Positions 8,867 through 15,676 of a stretch of DNA of 15,676 nt are shown in pieces (position 1 is the first letter of the stretch; each line of letters opens with the position of its first letter). Source of the DNA: Goniomonas avonlea (lineage: Eukaryota; Cryptophyceae; Goniomonadida; Goniomonadaceae); assembly GCA_003573635.1 (NCBI GenBank), contig QUTJ01031715.1, positions 1 to 15,676 of the forward strand. The letters are read 5' to 3'. The position numbers were made by a program, and so were the translations under genes. Below the pieces are notes generated by a model, which searched no databases, was not told where the DNA came from, and saw only the letters and a list, made by a program, of their open reading frames with translations.

Positions 8867-11760
8867 TTACAGGGCCACGAGGGGTGCGGGCGCAAGAGGG
8901 ATGGGATCGAAGAGTGACGCTTGAAGTTCGATGATGCGCCGCACGATACTGCCAGCGGCTGTCTGGTCCCGCATCATCTGGCCTTGGTTCCCGTCGTCAG
9001 GAAGCCGGACCTAACATGAAAGTGTGAAACAACACCAACAGCAACACCAACAATCTGGCCTTGGTTCCCGTCATCAGGAAGCCAAACCTAACAACAACAC
9101 CCACAACAACACCAACGCAAGCACACACGCATCATCTGGCCTCGGTTCCCGTCGTCAGGGAGCCAGACCTAGAGGGGGGCGACAGCTGNAACTGGTTACA
9201 CAGTTTCAAANGANGTTCTAGTCATTGATTACAAACGGATAGCGATCATATTCNCAATTGATTACAAAACTGTGTAACCAGTTTAAGCTGTCGCCCCCCT
9301 GTAACATCAAAGTGTGAAACGGGGACAGCATCACCACCAACAGCAGCACACGATAACGAAGAAAGCTGCCTTGGGATTCGGGGGAGGGGAGGGAGAGAGA
9401 GGGAGAGAAGGGCAGCAATAACTCACAAGAGTCGGCGCAGAACAGGTGGAGGTTGGTCGGGTCGAGGAGAGGGAGGGGAGAGAGGAGGAGAGGGGAGGGA
9501 GGGGAGAGGAGGGAGGGAGAGGGAGAGGGAGAGGGAGAGGGAGAGGGCGAGGGGAGAAGAGGAGAGGAGAGAAGAGGGAGGGAGAGGGCGAGGGAGGGGA
9601 GAGAGGAGGAGAGGGGAGGGAGGGGAGAGAGAGAGGAGAGGAGGGGAGAGGGAGAGAGGGAGAGGGGGAGGAGAGGGTCGGAGTGGAGCGGGAGAGGAGG
9701 AGCAACTCACGAGAGTCGGCGCAAAACAGGTTGAGAGGTTGGTCGGGTCCATCATGTTCGCCTTGCCGTTGGACGCGACCTTGGCCATGAGGTGCGAGAG
9801 CCGGGCCAGGCAAGCGCGCCGAGCAGGAGGCAGAGACCCAATCAGCTCCTTGAGCACCGCCGTGTCCGCCTCGTCGTCTGTGCAGAGCACCTGCTCGCAG
9901 GTTGAGTACCTTCGGTCTTTTTGCGTCTGTCTCCCTGTTCCCGTCGTGTGTATGAGTGTGTCTCTTTGTCTGTCTGTGCCCGCCCACCCCTCACTGTCTC
10001 ATTGGTCTCTTGTGCTCGCTGCAGGCCCATCGAAGCCATGCACGACCTCGGTCGCTACTAGAAGGTTCCAACCAGCAGATTCTATTCCCCTTTAGTTGCG
10101 CACTGTAGAACAGCCATGATAACGCTACTGTGGCAGTGCTCAGGGCCGACCACCACCCACCACCTAGACCACCATCCACCATCACCACCATCACCACCAT
10201 CACCACAGCACGCACTGTCCACCGGTGTTGCCAATCAGGGATCGAGCACGTGTTGTCCAGGGTACACACCATACGCTATCACAGCGCATAAGTCATACCA
10301 AATCGAAGAAATAGAACACCCTCTCCCTCCCTCCTCCCTCCCTCCTCCCTCCCCCGCGCACTCACCTTCTTCCCTGCAGCGAGCACGTCCGGCGGCGGCA
10401 ACAACGACGCTGGCAACTCGCGGAAAAACTGCTTGAGCAGGTGCGCAAACACGTTGGGGTCTGTTGAGTGCACTGTTGGGTCTTCGCCGTGATCCATCGC
10501 ATTCTTGATCTTGTCGACCTCGGTCTGCGTTAACGCAGAGGTTATCGTCTGTAACCCGCCGCTGGGGACGCTTGGACACCACATTTGTGTCAGAACAGGT
10601 GTTTTGTTGTTGCCGCTACTCTAGCGTGGCGCACTCTAGTGCTGCGTCCACAATGCTGTCACTGTAGTGCTGCGTCTACAATGTTGTGGGGCATGTCGTG
10701 TGGCGTCTTGTAGTGCAGTTGATGTGTAGTGGCCGGAAGCGACGCAAAAACCCTCGAAGAAGGGGCGCAGGACTAGAGCAGTGCGCACCTTGCTGCCTGG
10801 AATGCGAAAAATCCCCTCCACGTGGATACCTGTGCGCTCCAGATGAGCACACAGGACTTCCACTGGCCATGGTACGTCAGTTTGTGACGAATCCACATCG
10901 CCACGCCATTGACCGTAGGTCGCCACCTTGTCGAGCTCCACGCCGTAGACACGCGGCTGCTCCGGTGGATTGGGAGAGGAATCTGCAGGGTTCTTGTCTC
11001 CCTTTTCTTTCTTTTTCCCGCCGCTCATCAATTTCCATGACTTCTTGCGCTCAGCGCTGCCGCCGCTAGACAACGCGACGGTTCCAGGCTGCAGCGGCTG
11101 AAGCTCTTCAGCCAAAAAGGCTTGCTGCGCGCTGCCGTAAAAGTTGGCCAGAGTCTGCTTGAAGGCCAGGCATGCGTTGCGGTATACGAGATGGGAGGTT
11201 TCAATAGCTTCTGATACTGCCAGGGTAACCGAAGCGTTAGAAGCCTCGTAAGCGGCCTGGGCATCCTTCAGAGCCTTCTCCGATAACTCAAACTTGTCCC
11301 CGTTCTTGGGAGATGAGGCTCGGAGCTGCTCCATTTCGCGAGCCTTTGCGTCATAACTAAGGAGAAGTTTGGCGCGCTCCTTGATGCTGTCTTTCAAAAT
11401 TTTGTTGCCCCAGAGGCAGTCTCGGAGCGGCTTCAGCACAATGCTCTCGATCTCCACGATAAACCGGGCAATGGCCGAGTCAGAGTCTTGCAACGCGACA
11501 TGGGTCACCGCGGCATGAAATAACGCAATGTCTGCCTCTTGATCTGTGCTGAGCGCGGTGATGGCAGCCTGGCATTCTGTGAGGCTCGTCGTGACGGCCG
11601 TCACCTGCTTGACATGCGCTTCCACAGACACGCTCAAGTTTTTCAAGCTATCATCGACCGCTCGAAAATGGTCACGAAGATCGTCGAAACCAGCGTCAAC
11701 AGTACCATGTGCGACCCCAAGTTTCTGCAGAGCCTTCTGCTTGAGGCGGTTCAGAGCCAT
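8867..11760 (-). CDS. BAR domain-RhoGAP protein, complete, 4 exons
   Basis: Exons 11760-10789 (324 codons), 10548-10366, 9890-9711 and 9010-8867 all join in phase 0 to 492 residues ending TAA. Residues 1 to about 235 are a BAR-type helical region (MALNRLKQKALQKLGVAH; ARFIVEIESIVLKPLRDCL; NACLAFKQTLANFYGSAQQA). A Lys-rich linker follows (ERKKSWKLMSGGKKKEKGD). RhoGAP starts near 275 with the arginine finger in EGIFRIPGSK (Arg 319), then HLLKQFFRELPASLLP (Lys 363, Arg 367), MDPTNLSTCFAPTL (Asn 436) and the closing helix GSIVRRIIELQASLFD. All expected catalytic residues are present. BAR-RhoGAP proteins bind curved membrane and inactivate Rho/Rac/Cdc42-type GTPases. Introns are 240, 475 and 700 nt, unusually large for this window, and full of repeats. 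Divergent from the lectin gene, 74 bp away. Confidence 0.9.
8971..9324 (-). repeat. three copies of the RhoGAP exon 4 acceptor/5' edge
   Basis: Copy 1 (8971-9030) spans the true acceptor (GTTAG at 9015-9011) and the start of exon 4. Copy 2 covers about 9053-9092. Copy 3 covers 9129-9171 and resumes at 9302-9324 after the MITE. Copies 1 and 3 differ at only 4 of about 60 aligned bases when the MITE is removed. On the minus strand all three read TAG followed by codons for V-(R/W)-LPDDGN-(Q/R)-GQ. Only copy 1 continues into the rest of exon 4. The spacers between copies are AAC/ACC-rich. Confidence 0.92.
9172..9301 (-). mobile_element. 130-bp Tc1/mariner-like MITE, copy 2 (inverse orientation)
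   Basis: Same 130-bp element as 2489-2618, reverse-complemented, flanked by TA at 9170-9171 and 9302-9303. Apart from four unresolved bases (9189, 9211, 9214, 9254), I find one difference from copy 1. It sits exactly in the TAG of a duplicated splice acceptor in RhoGAP intron 3, and the duplicated TA recreates TAG next to the exon-like segment. Confidence 0.93.
9421..9749 (-). repeat. duplicated RhoGAP exon 3 donor edge flanking a purine/pyrimidine tract
   Basis: 9705-9749 holds the true exon 3 end and its GTGAGT donor. 9421-9464 is a copy with a 2-bp deletion and three or so substitutions, again ending in a GTGAGT donor on the minus strand. Between them, 9465-9700 is a nearly pure GGGAGA/GGAGAG tract on plus (CTCTCC on minus). 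No AG acceptor directly precedes the copied segment, so it is unlikely to be a cassette exon. Confidence 0.88.
10149..10206. repeat. (CCACCATCA)n-type simple repeat
   Basis: Imperfect CCACCA/CCATCA repeat in RhoGAP intron 2. The same 475-nt intron also holds a CCCTCC/CTCCCT run at about 10319-10355 and GTCTGTCT at about 9958-9980. No exon is supported here. Confidence 0.85.
10633..10690. repeat. 28-bp direct repeat in RhoGAP intron 1
   Basis: Two adjacent 28-bp units starting ACTCTAGTGCTGCGTC (10633) and ACTGTAGTGCTGCGTC (10661), differing at a few positions. They lie within the 240-nt first intron. Confidence 0.85.
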
Positions 11761-11834
11761 CTCGCGGAGTTGACAACGACGCCTGACATACGCAGTTCTA
11801 GTTACCGTCCTTCGCTACGGACGCGTAGAAGAAA
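11761..11834. promoter_or_regulatory. 74-bp bidirectional intergenic region (BAR-RhoGAP / lectin)
   Basis: Only 74 bp lie between the divergent start codons. It contains the near-palindrome GTCCTTCGCTACGGAC. No TATA box is seen. If the lectin model's start is wrong (see its in-frame TGA), the spacing would differ. Confidence 0.5.
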
Positions 11835-12716
11835 ATGAGGCCGATCCTCGCCTTTTCACTGCTCTTGGCTGTCGCCATGCTTCCGTTTGCTCAGTCAGGA
11901 TGAGGCGCAGCCCGGGCGAACCTGCCCGAAAATGAGAAGAACATCCCTCGCGGGAGTTACCGCGATTCGTGCAAGGGTTGCCGTGTGGATGGCGAGTTTC
12001 TGCGCTGCACTCACTGTCCACGTGGGTGTGGAGCTCTGCAGGTAATCCAGTTCGGAGGGAAATGCCATAAAATGGGTTGTAACGCTTCTCGTTTTAGGAA
12101 ACCGCTTTGCCAACAAATGCGTGCTCCGCTTTTGGCAACAACAACGGCGAACTTGCATGTGCGACTCAACTCGATTTCGCTTGCCACACCTCACCGCGCA
12201 CAGGCGAGGAGGAACTCCGAAAAGACACGTTCAACGACGCAGATACACCTCCTGGTTCCTATCTCGGCAGCTGTGCAGGCTGCAAGATTTCCGGGACCAA
12301 CTTGTTGTGCAGTCATTGTTCGGCTCCAACGGGCCAAACAGCAATCTCCATGATCCCTCTCAAATCCTGCAGCTATTTCGGTAACTCGGACGGCAAGCTA
12401 GTGTGTGATACGTTGCCTCCAGGCGACTATCAGTCTTCTTGCAAGGTGGCTGCGTTGTCGCACTTGCTCTTGGATGTTAACTCCGTTCCAAGGGATGCAG
12501 GTTTTCCGAAACCGAGCAGGTCCTTGCCTGCGACACTTGCGGCACCATGGCTCCTTCTTCGCCCCTCAATGTCAACGGGTGTGCAGAAGTTGGGCTCGAG
12601 GTACACCCCCTCCAAAGTGTCGGAAGTGAGTCTGATTTTGTGTGTCGTGTCAGGGGAATCGCTTGTTCTGCAAGCGTAAGATCACTGCTGCTCCACCAAA
12701 GAAAGAAGAGTTGTAA
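11835..12716 (+). CDS. secreted cyanovirin-N (CVNH)-like protein, three modules, in-frame TGA
   Basis: Exons 11835-12041, 12098-12445, 12493-12600 and 12654-12716 (introns 47-56 nt) join in phase 0 to 242 codons including the TAA stop. Residues 1-22 are a signal peptide (MRPILAFSLLLAVAMLPFAQ). Codon 23 (11901-11903) is TGA, and the same frame then continues into the mature protein. Three repeats follow the CVNH pattern: IPRGSYRDSCKGC...LRCTHC with ACSAFGNNNGELAC; PPGSYLGSCAGC...LLCSHC with SCSYFGNSDGKLVC; and PPGDYQSSCKGC...LACDTC with GCAEVGLEGNRLFC. CVNH domains are small sugar-binding folds, typically for high-mannose glycans. The C-terminus is basic (KRKITAAPPKKEEL). No GT-AG intron I could find removes the TGA in phase. 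It is therefore a sequence error, a disabled allele, an unseen 5' exon or recoding. Confidence 0.78.
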
Positions 12717-13042
12717 CTGCGGTCTGAAGAAGTCGCACTGTCCACGAGCACTATGACGGCGAAATCCAAAAGCCCCTCCGGTAGGATTTTTGCCTGACCT
12801 CTCTCGTGGCATTGTGATGATATTCTGGCACGAATGAATCAATTTTGACACATCCATTGTATTGACTGCCTGCTTTCAAGTTCATGTTTTGTCTTGCGAT
12901 ATGAAGGTGATATGCACGGTCGGACCGTGATTTTTTTGCCCCTGGTCGAGGACGGCGTTGGAAGGGGTCGCTGAGCTGACTCATGCACGTGCCCCCCCCC
13001 CCCGCCAAAAGAATCGGGAAAGAAAGAAATAGCGCTTGCCCA
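12717..13042. other. convergent intergenic region
   Basis: Between the 3' ends of the lectin gene and the secreted-protein gene. Contains a C homopolymer of about 11 at 12991-13002 and otherwise nothing I recognise; presumably 3' UTRs and polyadenylation signals. Confidence 0.6.
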
Positions 13043-13737
13043 TTACGACTGCTTTGAAGGACATCCGAACGAGTTTCTCTGAAGAAAACGCTTGGTGCCG
13101 GTGCTCTTCATCAACTCATTCTGGCACATCATGAGCGAAAAGATGGGCAACAGAGGACGAAACACACCAAATTTTGGTAATTCCGACCTTCGTCACAGTA
13201 CGAGGTGTGAATACGGGTTTTGCTGAATGCCTGGAGACGAGTTGTAAGCAACCGCGAGATCGGCAGCTGCACGCACAGCGATTCTGCAAGTCCGAGGCCC
13301 AGTACTTGACACCGAAAAGGCAAGGTCTTCAATGAATCGGTTCATCCTGACTCCACGCGGGATATGTGTTGCCTTGATTATGAACGCTTCTCCGGGCAAC
13401 ACAGTCACAGAATGATTTCCAGTCGCAAGGCTGGCCGTCTCCAAAAGTGCCCAGCGACCATCAGGACCACCGTGAGTGGAAATGGCGCGTACCAATGCAT
13501 CAAAACAATCTTGCTGACTTGAACCTGGCAACTATCAGAAACGATGACGGCGAAGCGCAACTTACCAATTTCCCACTCAAGCCCGCAGCAAGCGTTACCG
13601 CAGGTACCACAGTCCTCACGGCATTTGGGAGATTCAGAAAAAGTCCCGCAAGGTTCCTGAGAGTTGGCAAAGAAGCTGGACACACAAAGGACAATCGCTA
13701 GTGGCCACAAGGTTCGTTGCAAAAGCAACGAAGCCAT
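13043..13737 (-). CDS. secreted protein of unknown function, 174 aa, 4 exons
   Basis: Exons 13737-13566, 13524-13313, 13230-13168 and 13120-13043 join in phase to 174 residues ending TAA; introns are 41-82 nt. The start gives a clear signal peptide (LLLQRTLWPLAIVLCVSSFF, cleavage likely near ANSQ). The mature N-terminus is Cys-rich (CREDCGTCGNACCGLEW). The body reads as compact beta/alpha: GGPDGRWALLETASLATGN, EAFIIKATHIPRGVRMNRFI, YCDEGRNYQNL, and ends TGTKRFLQRNSFGCP. I do not recognise a named family. An unspliced read-through of the second exon stays open for about 37 more codons, but splicing at 13312/13231 brings in the better-formed Cys-containing third exon. Divergent from the next gene by 84 bp. 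Confidence 0.72.
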
Positions 13738-13821
13738 GACCACCCGGGATGTCCCTATATGAGCATTTTCATTAATCAATCGGATGACCCGATCGAGCTT
13801 GCTAAAGGTCTTGTCTTGGAC
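13738..13821. promoter_or_regulatory. 84-bp bidirectional intergenic region (secreted protein / VWA protein)
   Basis: Third short divergent spacer in the window. It contains CCCTATATGAGC and an AT-rich ATTTTCATTAATCAATC. The upstream in-frame ATGs on plus (13717, 13759) lack a signal peptide, so 13822 is preferred as the start. Confidence 0.5.
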
Positions 13822-15441
13822 ATGGCCAGGCCGTTTCTCGCAGGCTGCTTTCTCTTGGCCTTTCTGGCTTGGGTCTGCGAGGCGACGTCAACAACCACAA
13901 GTCCAATAATTACAACAAGTTCGACCATGACAGCAGCCACCACGACAGACACAGTTTCCCCCACAGACACGACAGCCGTTTCGACCGCCACCACAAGCAT
14001 CTACAATACGACCTTGGCGAACAGTACCAATACCACATCCGCCAATGCCACAGCTCCCAATAGCACTACAAGCACAAGCAAAGATACACTCCTGCAAACG
14101 ACCACTGCTGCGACTGCGGCTCCCTCTCCGACACCTCCGTCAACCACGAGGTTGAGCGAGTCTTTTCTTGCTAGAACTCATGCATCCTGACAGAAGCGTT
14201 GCTGATATTGGGGCTGATTTGGTCGCATTTGCGCAGAAAGTATTGCAAACAGAGTTGCTGCAGACGGTGAGAGTGGCAGTCAGTTTCAGCGCTTGCTGAC
14301 GATGTGGCAGAGATTCGATCAGATTATCACCCCCGCGGCGCCACTCAATGTCGCAGATTTGGTAATCAATCTGGCAACGGCTGCAACATCTGCTTTGGAT
14401 CAGTCACTTAATGCTGTCACGGTGTGCCGTGTTTGTTCTGGGGAGAAACCGTTGACCGTCCGACCCCAGTTTCTGCGCGAGTCGTCAGTCGCCGCAGTAT
14501 CCGAGCCAATGAGCCCGGTGGATATATCTGTGTCATTGGAGGACCTCTTCAAGCAAGGGTTATACGCTGACGCTTCGAGGCACGTCTTCGAACTGGGGGG
14601 GGGGGGTCTCCGGTCTAACGTGTTTCCCGCCAGCGTGCCCGATTTGGAGTCATTGGGTCAGCACTACGTCGATCTGTACGCAACTAAAGTATCAACAGAG
14701 CGCAGTGCTGTCAAGGTTTGCGAAAAATTGTCGTGCTTGAGGCCAAAATTCACCGTTCCCCGTATAGATTCCACAATACTGTGAACGAGACAAGCTGGTC
14801 CCAGCCGAGTGCATTGCAAACCCGCTCGTACCGTCGCCCCATGAGGCATCCGGAGAACTTTGTCTCAAGCGTCAAAAACGTATCATAGTGTGCGGCAAGC
14901 AGGGACAACCCAGCGACGTTCTGACAGTGATTAAGGCCACCGCCGCACTCGACATCCCGAAAGCTCAGGCAGATGTCTGATCCGTCGATGCTCGGGAGGG
15001 ACGATAGAGAGACAATAGGAGGGAGGGAGAGGGAGAGGGAGAGGGAGGGAGGAGAAACACACCTCCACGAACACGTTGCCTCCTGCGTTGGCAGAGAGAG
15101 AGAAGAAGAAGAAGAAGAAGAAGAAGAAGAATGAGAGAGAGGGAGAGAGAGAGAGAGCGACAGCGACAGCGACAGCGAGCCCCGCAGCCTCACTTCCATC
15201 CCGACAGACCCGGGTGAAGTTCCCCGGGGTCCGCTGGCTCATGTACGCGTCTGCTACGGTCCCGATGCTCCGCGTGTACCCTGCAGCGGTGTGGAAGGAA
15301 AGCAGCACTCCTCCTGAGCTTCGCCTCGACGCGAGAGTGTCCCAGTGGTACCTGGGTGCCGCGGTCGGGCCGCGTGGTGTTATTGTGGTCGTCGACACCA
15401 GTGGGCCTATGGACGAGTGGTCGCGCCTTCTTGTTGGCAAG
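13822..15441 (+). CDS. alpha2delta-like VWA_N/VWA surface protein with mucin-like N-terminus; 3' end outside window
   Basis: Exon 1 (13822-14150) encodes a signal peptide (MARPFLAGCFLLAFLAWVCE) and a Thr/Ser-rich stalk of about 85 residues with several N-glycosylation sequons (NTT, NST, NAT). Exons 14194-14266, 14311-14421 and 14470 to as far as 14784 join in phase. They read as helices (IGADLVAFAQKVLQTELL; LVINLATAATSALDQSLNA), as in the N-terminus of calcium-channel alpha2delta subunits. Exon 15208-15441 (78 codons, GT/AG bordered) carries the VWA_N/VWA junction: MLRVYPAAVW, then QWYLGAAVGPRGVIVVVDTS and GPMDEWSRLL. The MIDAS motif is DTSGPM where DxSxS is usual, so one metal-coordinating Ser is replaced by Pro. 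The exons between 14784 and 15208 are unresolved. Linking the two halves into one gene is inference from alpha2delta domain order. Confidence 0.6.
15010..15180. repeat. GGGAGA, (AAG)n and GAGAGA/CGACAG simple repeats
   Basis: Purine-rich tracts: GGGAGAGGG repeats at 15019-15050, an AAG microsatellite at about 15103-15130, GAGAGA at about 15132-15160 and CGACAG repeats at about 15158-15177. They precede the acceptor CATCCCGACAG of the VWA exon and look intronic. Confidence 0.9.
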
Positions 15442-15484
15442 GTGCGCATGCGCACGTGTGTCGGCGTGCCGGTCTGCCTGTCGT

Positions 15485-15660
15485 GTCGGTCTCTCGGTCT
15501 CTCGGTCTCTCGGTCTCTCGGTCTCTCGGTCTCTCGGTCTCTCGGTCTGTCTGACTCTCGGTCTGTCGGTCTGTCGGTCTGTCGGTCCGTCGGTCTGTCG
15601 GTCCGTCGGTCTGTCGGTCTGTCTGTCATGTTGGTCTGTCGGTCTGTCGGTCTGTCGGTG
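15485..15660. repeat. (TCTCGG)n changing to (GTCTGTCG)n microsatellite
   Basis: Starts right after the donor at 15442 of the VWA exon, so it is probably intronic. The unit shifts from CGGTCTCT to CGGTCTGT in mid-array, with one ATGTTGG interruption near 15628. Runs to near the window end. Confidence 0.93.
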
Positions 15661-15676
15661 TCTCTGTGTTGGCGCG

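Noticed and set aside
8664-8934. Cys/Leu/Ser/Val-rich plus-strand frames
   Set aside because: They come from the GTCT-type microsatellite between two convergent genes.
9423-9700. Ser/Pro/Leu minus-strand and Arg/Gly/Glu plus-strand frames
   Set aside because: Translations of the GGGAGA/CTCTCC tract within RhoGAP intron 3, past the GTGAGT donor at 9710.
12446-12492. Frameshift in the third cyanovirin module
   Set aside because: Reading straight through loses the module, but removing a 47-nt GT-AG intron restores SCK-GCRFSETEQ in phase, so no frameshift is needed.
13193-13312. Read-through C-terminus of the secreted protein (VSSTGPRTCRIAVRAAADLA...)
   Set aside because: Open for about 37 codons to a TGA, but using the GTGTCA donor at 13312 and CCAG acceptor at 13231 links in phase to the Cys-containing third exon and a TAA. 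The alternative cannot be fully excluded.
14750-15199. Minus-strand frame (ICLSFRDVECGGGLNHC... and YERVCNALGWDQLVSF) as a separate gene
   Set aside because: It is open but ends in Ser/Leu low complexity from simple repeats. I could find no in-phase partner exons, and it overlaps the plus-strand VWA gene. It is kept only as a possibility.
1-15676. tRNA, rRNA, riboswitch, operon or ribosome-binding-site features
   Set aside because: None seen on inspection; the window is eukaryotic nuclear DNA with split genes, so bacterial signals are not expected.

Overview
The window is nuclear DNA of a eukaryote. Every convincing gene is split by GT-AG introns whose exons join in frame, and most introns are only about 40-100 nt. 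The gene content points to a flagellated protist, possibly an alga: a radial-spoke-2-like axonemal protein (Dpy-30 plus GAF), a BAR-RhoGAP protein, a cyanovirin-N-type lectin, a DUF445 membrane protein, a small Cys-containing secreted protein and the start of an alpha2delta-like (VWA) surface protein. I cannot name the lineage. All splice models below were built by eye from frame, phase and GT/AG; none has transcript support.

Layout, left to right. 1-206: 54-bp tandem repeat, into which a 228-bp PIF/Harbinger-like MITE has inserted (207-434). 704-2808, minus strand: exons of an unidentified gene (helical, then perhaps beta-propeller), with a 202-bp intronic tandem repeat and a 130-bp TA-flanked MITE. 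2880-3210: 7-bp minisatellite. 3298-4508, minus: unidentified eight-exon gene with a weak ENTH/VHS-like helical region; it may be the 5' part of the gene to its left. 4975-6739, minus: complete ten-exon DUF445 gene. 6871-8318, plus: complete six-exon RSP2-like gene, head-to-head with DUF445. 8867-11760, minus: complete four-exon BAR-RhoGAP gene whose introns hold duplicated exon edges, simple repeats and a second copy of the 130-bp MITE. 11835-12716, plus: three-module cyanovirin-N-like gene with an in-frame TGA after its signal peptide. 13043-13737, minus: four-exon secreted protein. 13822 to beyond 15441, plus: mucin-like signal/stalk leading into a VWA_N/VWA protein that leaves the window.

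Three gene pairs are divergent with only 131, 74 and 84 bp between start codons. The genes do not form an obvious pathway; they mix cilium, small-GTPase signalling and secreted or cell-surface functions.

The most interesting pattern is in the introns. At least five enlarged introns, in three different genes, contain tandem copies of the adjacent exon edge together with its splice site, or tandem copies of splice-site-like sequence. This looks like a general local mode of intron growth, and one such copy was then hit by a recently active MITE, leaving the unoccupied site visible in the sister copy.
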